This document shows, piece after piece, positions 25,088 to 34,381 of a stretch of DNA of 38,365 nt. Made by a program: the position numbers and the translations under genes. A model generated the notes under the pieces. It searched no databases and was not told the DNA's origin. It saw only the letters and a program-made list of their open reading frames with translations. How positions within the stretch are numbered: position 1 is the stretch's first letter; each line of letters begins with the position of its first letter. The stretch spans positions 1 to 38,365 of the forward strand of contig JAPOLY010000019.1 in NCBI GenBank assembly GCA_029976805.1. The letters run 5' to 3'. This DNA comes from a bacterium. Lineage in GTDB: Bacteria > Planctomycetota > UBA8108 > UBA1146.

Positions 25088-26731
25088 TCAGCGATCGACT
25101 CTCTGCAGCAGGGCGGCGTATCCGCCGTCACCACCCAGATCACCGGGCAGAACCTCGATCTCTTCCACGAGGCGGATCTCGGTGTTCTGTTCGAGCACCC
25201 GGCGAATCACATCCTGATTCTCCTGCGGCTCGACCGAGCAGGTCGAGTAAAGCAGGTGACCTCCCCGTCGAAGGTGACGAATCGCGGTTTTCAAAAGACC
25301 GGACTGCAACTGCTCCAGCTCGGAAATCTCATCGGGACGGAAGCGCCAGCGAGCATCCTGCCTGCGGTTAAGCACGCCGCTGTTGGAACAGGGTGCGTCG
25401 ACGAGAATCTGGTCGAAGGTGTCATCGAAACGCAAGTTGGTCGGATCCCGGGATACCTCGAGGAATTCGGTCTGATGCAGGTTGAGCAAATTGAGGCGAT
25501 CCAGGTTTTCGCGGATCAGTTGCAACTTCTCCTGGGACACGTCGCAGGCGAGGGCCTTGCGGATCCCCCCGCGGTCGAGAAGGGTCGCCAGTTTGCCTCC
25601 GGGCGCACTGCAGAAATCGAGCAGGTGTGCGTCCTTGGCCTTTGGCATGCGCAGAGCGAGACGGCGAGCGGTCAGATCCTGAACCCAAAAATCACCCTGG
25701 GTGAATCCGGGAATCCGTTCGATGCGGCCACCTCCGAGAACCTCCAGAGTTCTGGGTGCTCCACGGGCGATGCGTGCTTCCTGGTCGATGGTCGCCATCA
25801 TGCGCAACTGGTGCTCCGGTTCCCGGGAGGATTTGAGAGCGATGAAGAGGGGTGGAGCCTCATTGTTGCGTTGCAACATCTCGAGCACCCGTTCCTCCGG
25901 ATAACGCTCCAGCCAGCGCCGCAGCAACTCCGGTGGGTGGCTGTACTGGAGGCCCCTGCGCAGAATCTTGCCCTTTTTGCCGCCGGGCAATCGCAGATCA
26001 CGGACGCGAACCCAGCCGCTCGAAGCCCGGACCGCATCGGTGGGGTCATCGAGTTCTTCTGTCACATGCTCGAGACCGTCGCAGGCACTCCTGAGAACCG
26101 CATTGATGTATCCACTCTCCGCCTTCGGATTACGACGCTCTGGCGGATCTCCGACCACTTCCGGCAGGAAACGCGCCACTTCCCGCCATGCGTCGACAGT
26201 CGCAGATACCGCAGCATGGGCCGCGGTTTTCAGATACACGCGCTGGTAGATTCCGATGGCGATGGCGGAGCGTACGGTTCGTTCCGCTTCGGTGAATTCC
26301 CGATCCATAAAGTGGTTCGAAATATGACGCACGGTGCCCCGCATGCGGACGCTGCCGTAACACAGTTCGACCAGGAAACGGCGGTCCGAATCAGCGAGAC
26401 CGGTGTACTCGAGATACTCACTGAGAAAGGATTCCATCGGTGCTGAGGAGGACTGCTCCCAGAGGGTCAGCAGATGGATCGCTGCTGCCCGTGCACTGAA
26501 GACTTCGCCCCCCTTGACCCCACTCCCCTGCAACAGCGGTGCGGTGTAAGGCGGCTCGAGAATCTCCTCGACTTCCGCTTCCTCATCTTCGCGATCGGGC
26601 GCATCGGTTTTTCCGGATGGACCCGATCGATCGTGACGGCGGCCATCAGGGCGTCCCCGACCCTCGGGGCGACCGGGGCGATCCGAATTTCTCGCAGGCC
26701 TCTGGCCCGTGTCGCTGCCATGTCCGGTCAT
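25088..26731 (-). CDS. rsmB: 16S rRNA (cytosine-C5) methyltransferase, RsmB family, with basic N-terminal extension
   Basis: Methylates a cytosine of small-subunit rRNA using S-adenosylmethionine. Residues about 80-230 match the NusB-like N-terminal domain of RsmB. The methyltransferase part shows the SAM motif DFCSAPGGK (about residue 370), the PC motif in LVDAPCSNSGV and the catalytic TC motif in LLYSTCSVEPQEN. The protein is 547 residues because of a low-complexity Arg/Gly/Asp-rich tail of about 70 residues at the N-terminus, which may bind RNA. It overlaps fmt by four bases (ATGA), the classic fmt-rsmB order. Confidence 0.93.
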   Translation of the reverse strand: MTGHGSDTGQRPARNSDRPGRPEGRGRPDGRRHDRSGPSGKTDAPDREDEEAEVEEILEPPYTAPLLQGSGVKGGEVFSARAAAIHLLTLWEQSSSAPMESFLSEYLEYTGLADSDRRFLVELCYGSVRMRGTVRHISNHFMDREFTEAERTVRSAIAIGIYQRVYLKTAAHAAVSATVDAWREVARFLPEVVGDPPERRNPKAESGYINAVLRSACDGLEHVTEELDDPTDAVRASSGWVRVRDLRLPGGKKGKILRRGLQYSHPPELLRRWLERYPEERVLEMLQRNNEAPPLFIALKSSREPEHQLRMMATIDQEARIARGAPRTLEVLGGGRIERIPGFTQGDFWVQDLTARRLALRMPKAKDAHLLDFCSAPGGKLATLLDRGGIRKALACDVSQEKLQLIRENLDRLNLLNLHQTEFLEVSRDPTNLRFDDTFDQILVDAPCSNSGVLNRRQDARWRFRPDEISELEQLQSGLLKTAIRHLRRGGHLLYSTCSVEPQENQDVIRRVLEQNTEIRLVEEIEVLPGDLGGDGGYAALLQRVDR

Positions 26732-27726
26732 CGTGGCTCATCGCCCTTCTCTGGTGGAGCGTGCGTAACAAATCGGTCCCCGGGCTTCATCGGCAGTCCG
26801 CGCAGGAAGTCTGCCGCCGGCATCGGTTTCTTGCCGGAACGCTGCAGACGTCCGATGCGGAGGGAACCTTCACCGCATGCCACCAAGATACCCTCCGAAG
26901 AGACATCCGTCACTGTTCCCGGAAGATCTGTGGCAGATGAATCCGGAGCTGAATCCTCAGGGATCCCGCTGTGGATGATCAGGATCTCCCCCTCTTCTGC
27001 CGTCGAATCCGCCTCCTGCCAGTGACTGCGGGTCCGCGGCCACGGCTGCAGGGCACGAATCTGCCGATCGATCCGGGCCGCACTTTGCTCCCAATCGATC
27101 CAGCCTTCCGACTTGTCGATCTTCGGTGCCAGCGTCGCTGCTCCATCGTCCTGCTCAACGAGGGGGGGCTCTCCCGATTTCAGGGCTTCGAGGGAATCCA
27201 CCAACAGCTCGGCCGCACGTTCACTGAGGTACTCCTCCGCCTCTTCGGCGGTGATACGGTTGGGAGGTGTCCAGCGCTGCATCGACACCACCGGGCCCGC
27301 ATCGAGGGCGGGCACCATGCGATAGAGGGAAACACCGATCTCTTCATCCCCGGCGAGAAGTGCGCGCACGATCGGCGCTGCTCCACGCCAACGGGGAAGG
27401 ATGGATCCGTGAAGGTTGAAACATCCCAACGGCACCGACTCGAGGAAAGAGCGTCCGAGAATCAAACGGATATCTGCGGTGATCACCAACTGTGCACCGG
27501 TGGTTTCAAGAAACTTGCGTCCCGCAGCCCCCTTCAGTCGCTCGCTCTCAAAGATGGGCAATCCCAACTCCAGAGCCACTTCCTTGAGAGGACAAGGAGC
27601 CGGTTTGCGTTGGCGGCCACGGGGAGCATCGGGAACGGTGCCCACCACCAGATCCTCGCAGATCGGCTGCAGTTGGCGCAGGGCCGGAATCCCGAAGGGA
27701 CCGGACCCGAGAAAGAGGATGCGCAT
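26728..27726 (-). CDS. fmt: Methionyl-tRNA formyltransferase
   Basis: Transfers a formyl group from 10-formyltetrahydrofolate to initiator Met-tRNA. The catalytic Asn and His are in FNLHGSILPRWRGAAPI, and the Asp is in MVPALDAGPV. The C-terminal domain begins with APKIDKSEGWIDW. At 332 residues it is slightly longer than the usual 310-315, mainly from an Asp/Ser-rich stretch near residue 260. GAGGAG lies seven bases before the ATG and overlaps the scpA stop. It is part of the scpA-fmt-rsmB operon. Confidence 0.95.
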   Translation of the reverse strand: MRILFLGSGPFGIPALRQLQPICEDLVVGTVPDAPRGRQRKPAPCPLKEVALELGLPIFESERLKGAAGRKFLETTGAQLVITADIRLILGRSFLESVPLGCFNLHGSILPRWRGAAPIVRALLAGDEEIGVSLYRMVPALDAGPVVSMQRWTPPNRITAEEAEEYLSERAAELLVDSLEALKSGEPPLVEQDDGAATLAPKIDKSEGWIDWEQSAARIDRQIRALQPWPRTRSHWQEADSTAEEGEILIIHSGIPEDSAPDSSATDLPGTVTDVSSEGILVACGEGSLRIGRLQRSGKKPMPAADFLRGLPMKPGDRFVTHAPPEKGDEPR

Positions 27727-27730
27727 CGGC

Positions 27731-28606
27731 CTACTCCTCGGTACGCAGGTGAACCATCAGCGGATCAGAGCTTTGCACCTGGACCATCTTCAACTGGTGC
27801 ATGCGCGCCAGCTCCAAAAGTGCCAGGAAGGTACTGATCGCCCCCGCCATTCCACGCTCCAGCGGGAACAGCTCCTCAAAGGACAGAGCCCTGTCAGGGC
27901 GGGATTTGAGGGCACCAAGGATCTCGCCCATCGACTGCTCGATGGGCACCTCTTCCCCCTGAATCACGGCGAAGGCGGAACGCTCGCGAAGCATGTCGAG
28001 GACCCGCTGAAATGCCGCGGACAGGTCCAGGGAGGAGGCCTCCGAAAGATCGAGGGTTCCCGGAGGAGGCGGTGGCATTCCATCCTGAACCCGCTCGTAA
28101 CCCAGTGATCGGCGACGATGCGCCTCCTGTAACAGCAGTGCCCGCTCCTTGAAATCGCGGTACTCCAGCAACTGTTCCACCAGATGCTTGCGCGGATCCT
28201 CGAGTTCCTCCTCGAGAAGGTCATCCTCTTCGTCCAGCAATTGCGGCGAGAGCATGCGCGACTTGATCTCGATGAGACGTGCCGACATTACCAGGTATTC
28301 ACCGGCACTGAGAAGGTCGAGTTGCCCCCTCTTCTGTGCTTCGGAAACGTGACCCAGAAACTGCCCGAGGACTTGCGAAATCGGGATGTCGAGGATATCG
28401 ATTTCATTTTTGTGAATCAGATAGAGCAGCAATTCGAGGGGACCGGAGTACTCCTCGAGTTCGGTACAGAAGCCATCTTCCCACGGCGCCATGGCGGGGC
28501 TGTCCGCATCCGTCGACGGGTTTCCTGCCGCGTTTTCACCGGTGTTACCGGGATTGGAGCCGCTTTCTTCCGTCGTCATGCTTGCCGTTTCCAATCGAAC
28601 CTCCAT
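27731..28606 (-). CDS. scpA: Segregation and condensation protein A
   Basis: Kleisin subunit of the SMC-ScpAB complex that compacts chromosomes. The family N-terminus is clear (EYSGPLELLLYLIHKNEIDILDIPISQV), followed by YLVMSARLIEIKSRML, an acidic linker, and a C-terminal winged-helix part. The start is uncertain. ATG 28606 gives 291 residues but has no good Shine-Dalgarno, while a TTG at 28594 has GGAGG at ideal spacing, and ATG 28579 is also possible. All lie before a disordered Asn/Gly/Ser stretch. It leads the operon that continues with fmt. Confidence 0.9.
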   Translation of the reverse strand: MEVRLETASMTTEESGSNPGNTGENAAGNPSTDADSPAMAPWEDGFCTELEEYSGPLELLLYLIHKNEIDILDIPISQVLGQFLGHVSEAQKRGQLDLLSAGEYLVMSARLIEIKSRMLSPQLLDEEDDLLEEELEDPRKHLVEQLLEYRDFKERALLLQEAHRRRSLGYERVQDGMPPPPPGTLDLSEASSLDLSAAFQRVLDMLRERSAFAVIQGEEVPIEQSMGEILGALKSRPDRALSFEELFPLERGMAGAISTFLALLELARMHQLKMVQVQSSDPLMVHLRTEE

Positions 28607-28747
28607 CTGAACAGGCCGAGACTCCCCGGGGATCGCACCCCTGACGAATGAATCTGCCCCCCGCAGGATAGCAGAAGCCGGCCCGATGGGAGCAGGAAGG
28701 CCGGAATTCTGACTTGCCCGTCAGGGATCGCAGGCCAGACTGTTGTC

Positions 28748-29257
28748 ATGAAGCACACCATTCCCGACCATCTGGCCCCCCTGCGGCCCCGACTGCTCGC
28801 CCTCGATGTGGACGGAGTCCTCACCGACAACCGGGTGACGATCCACTCCGACGGCAGCGAATCGAAAAGTTTCTTCATTCCCGACGGAGCCGGCATGCGC
28901 CGCCTCCTCGATCAGGGCATCGCCGTCGTCTGGATCTCCGGCAGACCCAGCGAGAGCACCGACCTGCGTGCGAAGGAACTGCGCATCACCGAGTGGCACA
29001 CCGGGATCCGTGACAAGGGAGAATGCCTGAAAGCGGTGATGGAAAAACTCAAAGTCGGTGCAGAGGAGACGGTGTTTGTCGGCGACGATCTCATCGATCT
29101 TCCCGCTTTTGAGGTCGCCGGGACCGCCGTCGCCCCCGCCGATGCCGTGCCCGAAGTGCTTGCTGCGGCAGACGCAGTAACCCCTCAAAATGGTGGTTTT
29201 GGGGCTGTACGGCAGGTTTGCGACTGGATTCTCGCATTGACGGAGACCCCCGCATGA
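28748..29257 (+). CDS. kdsC: HAD-superfamily phosphatase, KdsC-like (KDO 8-phosphate phosphatase)
   Basis: Removes phosphate from 3-deoxy-D-manno-octulosonate 8-phosphate in LPS core synthesis, if the family assignment holds. The 169-residue protein lacks a cap domain, as KdsC does. HAD motifs are LLALDVDGVLTDN (motif I, two Asp), WISGRPS (motif II), Lys in GIRDKGECL (motif III) and VFVGDDLIDLPA (motif IV). Its stop overlaps the start of the LptC/OstA-like gene by four bases, as in the kdsC-lptC order of proteobacteria, which supports the LPS role. Related CMP-acylneuraminate-linked phosphatases are the alternative. Confidence 0.9.
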   Translation: MKHTIPDHLAPLRPRLLALDVDGVLTDNRVTIHSDGSESKSFFIPDGAGMRRLLDQGIAVVWISGRPSESTDLRAKELRITEWHTGIRDKGECLKAVMEKLKVGAEETVFVGDDLIDLPAFEVAGTAVAPADAVPEVLAAADAVTPQNGGFGAVRQVCDWILALTETPA

Positions 29258-32199
29258 AGCGGCTGTCCTTCTTTCTCGGCATCTTTTCAGTGGGCCTGGT
29301 CGCCTTCCTCGGGCTCACCGGCCAGTTCGGCGGACCACAGGAAAACGGTGACCTCTCCGATGTTGAAGAGCTCGATCTTGAACCGGTCAATCAGAACCGG
29401 ATGTCCTATCGCTCCTATGACATGATCCGCGGTCGACTCCGCTTCCTTCTCAAAGGTCACATGGATGCATCTTCCGGAGTGGTGATCTCTCCTGAAAACC
29501 TCGTCAACCAAACGACCCTCATCGATGCCGTGATCGAGTTGCCGGTCTATGAAGGCACTGCCCAGGAGGCGAGTGATCGCATCCTTCTCGAGGCGGACAA
29601 GGTCATCACCGATCAGGATTCAGAGAACGCACGCGTCGAAGGTGCCCTCTTTGCTGAAGGCGCAGGCGGATCCCCCAAACTCGAAACCCGGGATATCGAG
29701 ATCCTCTGGGCAGACGGCGAAGACGTCCTTCTCAAGGGTCAGTCCTCAGTTCGTATGATATGGCCAGAACTGGAGTTACGGGGAAATAACGGCTTCACGG
29801 GCAACGTCGGATCGAGCTCCGGACTGGAGCAATTGACGATCTCCCCGCCGATCCTGATGGGTCTGACCGCCGAGGGCAGCGGCCCCTTCATCGAGCGTTC
29901 TGATGAGGACTCCAATGGACAGGTGCGCATCCTCTGTCGCGGGCCGATGGTCCTCGGCAAAGAGGGACGCGGTGCCCTCTTTGATGGGGGTGTTCAGATT
30001 TTTGAAGTCCCGGCGACCAGCCCTCTCAACCCGGATGTGGATGTTCCCTTTCAACACATCGCTGCCGACTACCTCGACATGGAACTGGACCCTGTCAGCC
30101 GTCGACTGTTGAGCATCCGTTCGCAAGCTCGGGAAAATCCGATCACCATTTTTGTGGATGAAGAAACACGCATCGAAGGTCGCAGTTTGATATGGAAAGA
30201 AGGGGCCGACCATGTCGAGCTCACCGATGACGTCGTCATCATCCACCCGGCAGGACGCTTCAACGCCCAGCGTGCACAGGTGATGACGGGTGCATCTCGG
30301 TGCATTCTCGACGGCGGAATCCGCGGATTATTGCAGGGGCCAGCGACGGGGACCTCCGACAACCTGGGGCCCGAAGGTGGCCAGAAATGGGCAATAGAAG
30401 CCGATTTGGCTACTTTTGACTTTGGCGACGGCAGCCTTGAAACGCTTCGGGCAGTCGGCAAACCGGGACAGCCGGTGATCGTCAACGAGCAACGACCACA
30501 GGGTGCAGCCATCCGCGGAGAAGCACTGATCTGGAACACCCGAGATCGACAACTGGAAATCATCTCCAGCGCAGATAATCGCGCCACTTTCTCTGAAGGA
30601 GAGAATCGCATCTCTGCCAACAGGGTTGCCTTCGTCGACAACTCTCCACGTCTGTCATTCATGGGTGATGTCCAGGCAAACCTCATCGAGTGGCCGCAGG
30701 GTCCCACTCAAAAAGCCAGTCAATGGCTCGGTGATGATGCACGCGGTGAAGTGCGTGCGGATGAGTTGTCACTTTCATGGGACGCACGACAGCGTCTCGA
30801 AGTGCTGGAAGCCTCCGGAAAAGATGAGGCTCTTTCAATGCAGATCGAGGGTGAAGAGCAACTCACCGTACGCAGTCATCAGTTGCGCTGGACAGGGCAG
30901 AACGGCCTCCTCCAACTCTCCGGAGATGGTCGTCAGGAGATCGTCATGGGAGATCGCATTCGGCTCACCGCCGAAGCTCTCGAGCTCTCCTCCCTGGACG
31001 GGCAGGCCAGGGGAAAAGGGGCCGTAGACGGCCTCCTGAGGGGCCCTGGCGGCAAATCCGAATCTCCTAGCCTCGGCCTGTACTGCTCTGAATTGGTCGT
31101 CCAGTTTGAAGAAATGGAGATCCCCGAAGACTCTTCTGCTGCTCCCCGTTGGGGTGACATTCAGCTGGCGAGAGCCTTGGGAACCGTCCCGGTACCGGTG
31201 CGGATCGAGCATGAAAATCTGCGTGCACAGGGACAGGAATTTTTGTGGAACGCGACAGAAAACACCTTCCGTTTTCAGGGCCCCGAAAGACAGCGGGTCG
31301 AAGTTGCTTCCGCTGAAAAAACACCGGGCTTCATCGAAGCGCAGACCATCACCATCGAGCGCTCAATTTCAAAAGTCTCCCTCGTCGGTGATGCCCGCGC
31401 GCGCATTTATCTCGCCAGTGAACCCGGCAAGTATGGAGAACTTTCTGATCAACCGATGTCATGGACACTCGATGCGAAAACCATCGAGGCCAACATCGAT
31501 TTCGAAAGTGATCCCGTTCTTCTGAAATCGGTTCGTGGCTCTGGTGGAATCACACTTGCCCAGACAGAAAACGCCCTCGAGTTTCGTGGAGAAGTCTTTC
31601 TCTGGGACGTTGCACAGCAACGTTTGAGCCTGACTTCCGAAGACGGTCAGGGGCTCCAGACCTTCCACAGAGGCAGTTCTCCCAAGGATGAGGTCGTTGC
31701 ACGGGAAGTGGTCCTGGTGAGGACTACGAAGCCAGGAGAGGCATCCTCGGAAAGACTCGAAGCGCTCCTTTCCTCGGTCCTGAGTGCCGTCATCCACCTC
31801 GAGGGAGACCGCCGGGAAGCCCCGGGGAAAGTCGACCTTCGCTCCGATGAATTGCTGCTGGTGCTGAGAGAGGATTCCGATGACCCGGCGATCCGTGCCC
31901 ATGAAGCACTCGCCTGGGGATCGGTCGATCTTCGCGGTGGGCCTTATCGCATCCTTTCTGAAAGAGCACGCATCCTTGCACGTAATCGCACCGTCGAATT
32001 GACCGGTAGCCCTCGTCAACAGGTGCAGGTGTTTCGCGATGGGGTGTCGAGTCTTCCTCCATCCAGAGCCGTCAAGCTGACACAAAGCACACGCGGTTAT
32101 CGAGTCGAATCACTCCCCAGTGCCGGCGGTTGGTCATTGCGTGAAATTGAATCCAGCCTGGGTCGTATGGGTCGACTGGATCGACGACCCACACCCTGA
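29254..32199 (+). CDS. Very large LptC/OstA-domain periplasmic protein, likely LPS transport bridge
   Basis: A 981-residue protein with one N-terminal membrane helix (FFLGIFSVGLVAFLGLTG) and an otherwise periplasmic, beta-rich body. Short units of the type 'x-A-x-x-L-x-W-x-x-x-x-x-x-L-E-L' recur at least five times (GEALIWNTRDRQLEIIS, ADELSLSWDARQRLEVLE, GQEFLWNATENTFRFQG, GEVFLWDVAQQRLSLTS among them), as in OstA/LptA beta-jellyroll proteins. LptC and LptA are each normally near 190 residues, so this looks like several jellyroll modules in one chain. It could span the periplasm. It overlaps kdsC by four bases. No lptB follows; the next gene is a lipoprotein. Function inferred from domain and neighbour. 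Confidence 0.82.
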   Translation: MKRLSFFLGIFSVGLVAFLGLTGQFGGPQENGDLSDVEELDLEPVNQNRMSYRSYDMIRGRLRFLLKGHMDASSGVVISPENLVNQTTLIDAVIELPVYEGTAQEASDRILLEADKVITDQDSENARVEGALFAEGAGGSPKLETRDIEILWADGEDVLLKGQSSVRMIWPELELRGNNGFTGNVGSSSGLEQLTISPPILMGLTAEGSGPFIERSDEDSNGQVRILCRGPMVLGKEGRGALFDGGVQIFEVPATSPLNPDVDVPFQHIAADYLDMELDPVSRRLLSIRSQARENPITIFVDEETRIEGRSLIWKEGADHVELTDDVVIIHPAGRFNAQRAQVMTGASRCILDGGIRGLLQGPATGTSDNLGPEGGQKWAIEADLATFDFGDGSLETLRAVGKPGQPVIVNEQRPQGAAIRGEALIWNTRDRQLEIISSADNRATFSEGENRISANRVAFVDNSPRLSFMGDVQANLIEWPQGPTQKASQWLGDDARGEVRADELSLSWDARQRLEVLEASGKDEALSMQIEGEEQLTVRSHQLRWTGQNGLLQLSGDGRQEIVMGDRIRLTAEALELSSLDGQARGKGAVDGLLRGPGGKSESPSLGLYCSELVVQFEEMEIPEDSSAAPRWGDIQLARALGTVPVPVRIEHENLRAQGQEFLWNATENTFRFQGPERQRVEVASAEKTPGFIEAQTITIERSISKVSLVGDARARIYLASEPGKYGELSDQPMSWTLDAKTIEANIDFESDPVLLKSVRGSGGITLAQTENALEFRGEVFLWDVAQQRLSLTSEDGQGLQTFHRGSSPKDEVVAREVVLVRTTKPGEASSERLEALLSSVLSAVIHLEGDRREAPGKVDLRSDELLLVLREDSDDPAIRAHEALAWGSVDLRGGPYRILSERARILARNRTVELTGSPRQQVQVFRDGVSSLPPSRAVKLTQSTRGYRVESLPSAGGWSLREIESSLGRMGRLDRRPTP

Positions 32200-32283
32200 G
32201 AGCTTGTGGAATCCTCTCTTTTCTTGTGAATCCTGCGACCTATCATAGAGTTCCCATTTCGGGAACCGATGCGGAGTCTGACC

Positions 32284-32940
32284 ATGCTCGAGTTAATTTT
32301 TGAATCCTCTGCCAAACGCCCGTATTCGGCCTTAAAACTGCCTTTTTACGTCGTTTTACTCTTTCCCCTTCTGATCAGTGCAGGGTGCTCATCCACAGAA
32401 GAAAGGCTCCCTCCGGAAGTCGATCTCGGTGAGGCCAAACTCCTGATCGTTCCCTTTCAGGAAAAAGGTCAAAGTGTTTCTGTGCTGCGCTGGCACTACG
32501 AATCCGAAGAGGGAATCCAACTTGCACGAGCACTCGAATTTACAATGAGTGGGAACTGCCCCACCGTCACCCCCATCTCGGATCCCAAAGTGGAAGACCT
32601 GGTTTTTCACACCGACACCGATGAAGTTCCATGGTCCGACATCGGTCGCGAAGTCGATGCCACCCACGTTCTTACCGGACGCATCGAACGCATCAGTTTT
32701 CGCGATCCGCGAACCCCCGGAATGTTGCAGGGTCGTTACGTCGTTCGCTGGTGGGTCTTTCAAGTAAGCGATGGCTCGCGAGTCTCTTCACGAGAGTTCA
32801 GTGTTCGCGTTCCGGAAGATCCGGAATCAGGAAAGATCTATGTTTCTTTTGAAGCTTCTGAACGGGAATTGCTGGCCGCCCTGCGCGCTCAAATGTCCCA
32901 GTTGATCGATCTGGCTATCTGTGGTGCAGAGGTCGAATAA
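32284..32940 (+). CDS. CsgG/LpoB-like lipoprotein of unknown role
   Basis: A 218-residue lipoprotein: membrane segment FYVVLLFPLLISAGCSS with a clear lipobox (ISAGC). The mature part resembles the LpoB/CsgG-type fold: LLIVPF, then a helix with ARALEF, IGREVDATHVLTGRIERI and a paired sheet YVVRWWVFQVSDGSR. These proteins often act as outer-membrane activators or assembly partners. ATG 32284 has CGGAG eight bases upstream; an ATG at 32269 is weaker. Position between an LPS-transport-like gene and tatA suggests an envelope role; the exact function is not known. Confidence 0.78.
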   Translation: MLELIFESSAKRPYSALKLPFYVVLLFPLLISAGCSSTEERLPPEVDLGEAKLLIVPFQEKGQSVSVLRWHYESEEGIQLARALEFTMSGNCPTVTPISDPKVEDLVFHTDTDEVPWSDIGREVDATHVLTGRIERISFRDPRTPGMLQGRYVVRWWVFQVSDGSRVSSREFSVRVPEDPESGKIYVSFEASERELLAALRAQMSQLIDLAICGAEVE

Positions 32941-32974
32941 CGGCTCAAAACAGCGATTTAACGCCATCTGAGGC

Positions 32975-33004
32975 TTGCCCCCGCATGACTGGAGGGGGTA
33001 GAAT
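32975..33004 (+). promoter_or_regulatory. Possible sigma-70-type promoter for tatA
   Basis: TTGCCC (32975-32980) and TAGAAT (32999-33004) are 18 bases apart, with a CCCCC/GGGGG inverted repeat between them. It lies 113 bases before the tatA start. Confidence 0.4.
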
Positions 33005-33117
33005 ATAGGTGGATTAAAGGACAGAAACTTTGTTTTCAACCTTGATCCATCGTCTCCAATCCGTTGAAATTTCATTCAACAGTCTGGAGTCGTTCCACTG
33101 TTTTCATGGAGGCATCG

Positions 33118-33357
33118 ATGCTTGAAACAATCGCCCCTTTCTTCCAACTCGCCTGGAGTCCGGGTCCCTTTGAACTGGGCGTCATTCTCATCGTCGCGCT
33201 GCTTCTTTTCGGCGGACGCTTGCCCAGCATGATGCGCAACATGGGCCGCGGCGTAACCGAGTTCAAAAAAGGCATCAAGGACACCAGCCAGGACATTCAG
33301 AACAGCATCGAAAAGAGCGTCGAAGAGGAAGACCGCGAGGAGAACTCCAACTCCTGA
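33118..33357 (+). CDS. tatA: Sec-independent translocase protein TatA family
   Basis: A 79-residue protein of the twin-arginine export pore. One N-terminal membrane helix (FELGVILIVALLLF) is followed by the FGGRLPSMM hinge and an amphipathic helix (RNMGRGVTEFKKGIKD), then an acidic tail. GGAGG five bases before ATG 33118 decides the start; the upstream part of the frame is not coding-like. No tatB or tatC is adjacent. A strong terminator follows. Confidence 0.93.
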   Translation: MLETIAPFFQLAWSPGPFELGVILIVALLLFGGRLPSMMRNMGRGVTEFKKGIKDTSQDIQNSIEKSVEEEDREENSNS

Positions 33358-33385
33358 TCCGGTCCCTCTCCCTCAGCTTGAATGC

Positions 33386-33430
33386 AAAGCCCGGCCCTCG
33401 CACCATGACGGTACGAGGGCCGGGCTTTTT
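33386..33430 (+). terminator. Strong intrinsic terminator after tatA
   Basis: A perfect 15-base stem (arms 33386-33400 and 33414-33428, GC-rich with AAA/TTT ends) around a 13-base loop, running into a T-tract that ends at 33430. It ends the plus-strand tatA transcript and stands before the convergent metallophosphoesterase gene. Confidence 0.92.
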
Positions 33431-33516
33431 CAATTTTGTCGAGCAAGTGCTGGAAGAAACTATCTGTGACACTTACATCAAAGATGTCGTAAAGCGTTTT
33501 ATTGTCTTGGTTTAGG

Positions 33517-34239
33517 CTATCTTCCATCCGCCAGGCGGTGAGCCAGAAAGTCCGGTAATCCGGACTCGAGGATCTTCGCCTGAACCGTCTGGATATCATA
33601 CGGCACTCGATGGCGCTCCACGTTTCCGGTCTCCGGCTCAAAGATCACCACTGAAGAATCGGGGTTGCCATCCCGTGGCTGCCCCACACTTCCCACATTG
33701 ACGATCGCCTGGGCCCCCGGATCCAGCTGCATGCGGTCTTCCTGGGAGTAGTCGACGACGTCTGTGAGCATGAAGGTGATAGGGACGTGGGAGTGGCCGA
33801 TGAATGCCACAGGGGTCTTTAGTTGCTGGAAAGAAAGATGGGCTTCCCAACTGGTCTGAATGTAATCAAAGAGGTCTGGCTGATCGAGGCTGCCATGCAC
33901 GAGGGTCAGCTTTTCCTCCACATGGGTCAAAGGCCAGCTGCGGAGGACGTTCAATTCCGCCTCCGTCAGTGCATCCCGGGTCCAATGGGTTGCATGACGG
34001 GCGACAGGATTGAAGTAATCCAGGTCCAGGAGACCAAGGACCGCGTGCTCGTGATTTCCAGCTACGACCACTTCGCAGCGCTCCTGGATCAACTCCAGGC
34101 AACGTGAGGGGTCTGGTCCATAACCTACGACGTCACCCAGGCACAGGATGCGATCAATGGATTGGCCGTCGATAAACTCATAGACGGCTTCCAACGCTTC
34201 CAGATTGGCGTGGATGTCAGAGATAATGGCGATTCTCAA
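33517..34239 (-). CDS. Metallophosphoesterase (calcineurin-like, YfcE/MJ0936 group)
   Basis: A 240-residue phosphoesterase with the full metal-ligand set: SDIHAN, GDVVGYG, GNHE, VHGS and GHSH. It would hydrolyse a phosphoester with two metal ions in the cytoplasm; no signal peptide is seen. The length and motif spacing fit small diadenosine-tetraphosphate-hydrolase-like or cyclic-nucleotide phosphodiesterase proteins, so the natural substrate stays open. It converges on the tatA terminator and diverges from parA across the parS region. Confidence 0.9.
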   Translation of the reverse strand: MRIAIISDIHANLEALEAVYEFIDGQSIDRILCLGDVVGYGPDPSRCLELIQERCEVVVAGNHEHAVLGLLDLDYFNPVARHATHWTRDALTEAELNVLRSWPLTHVEEKLTLVHGSLDQPDLFDYIQTSWEAHLSFQQLKTPVAFIGHSHVPITFMLTDVVDYSQEDRMQLDPGAQAIVNVGSVGQPRDGNPDSSVVIFEPETGNVERHRVPYDIQTVQAKILESGLPDFLAHRLADGR

Positions 34240-34314
34240 GTCCCCTACTCCTTGTCTGTGGCCAGTTTAACCCTATTTCACTTCTACAGAAACCATTCCC
34301 GAAAACTGCAGGAT

Positions 34315-34330
34315 TGTTCCCCGTGGAACA
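34315..34330. promoter_or_regulatory. parS-like centromere site 1
   Basis: TGTTCCCCGTGGAACA is close to the parS consensus TGTTTCACGTGAAACA and is nearly palindromic, inside a wider ATTGTTCC...GGAACAAT. It lies 142 bases before parA and is probably bound by the ParB at 35223. Confidence 0.75.
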
Positions 34331-34365
34331 ATCCAACCCCCTTGCCAGATCCATCATCCGGGAAT

Positions 34366-34381
34366 TGTTCTACGTGGAACA
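34366..34381. promoter_or_regulatory. parS-like centromere site 2
   Basis: TGTTCTACGTGGAACA, within a 22-base palindrome with perfect 8-base arms AATTGTTC/GAACAATT (34363-34384). It sits 51 bases after site 1 and shares the GTGGAACA half, so the local consensus is likely TGTTCNACGTGGAACA. Confidence 0.8.

Noticed and set aside
24872-26446. 524-residue plus-strand open frame
   Set aside because: It lies opposite rsmB, whose motifs and operon overlaps are clear; the plus-strand product has no recognisable domain and no good ribosome site.
28170-28260. Acidic Leu-Leu run in ScpA and the acidic tail of the DUF4345-like protein as further copies of the cytochrome repeat
   Set aside because: ScpA kleisins commonly have an acidic linker at this place, and the DUF4345 tail lacks the Leu-Leu period; similarity is composition only.
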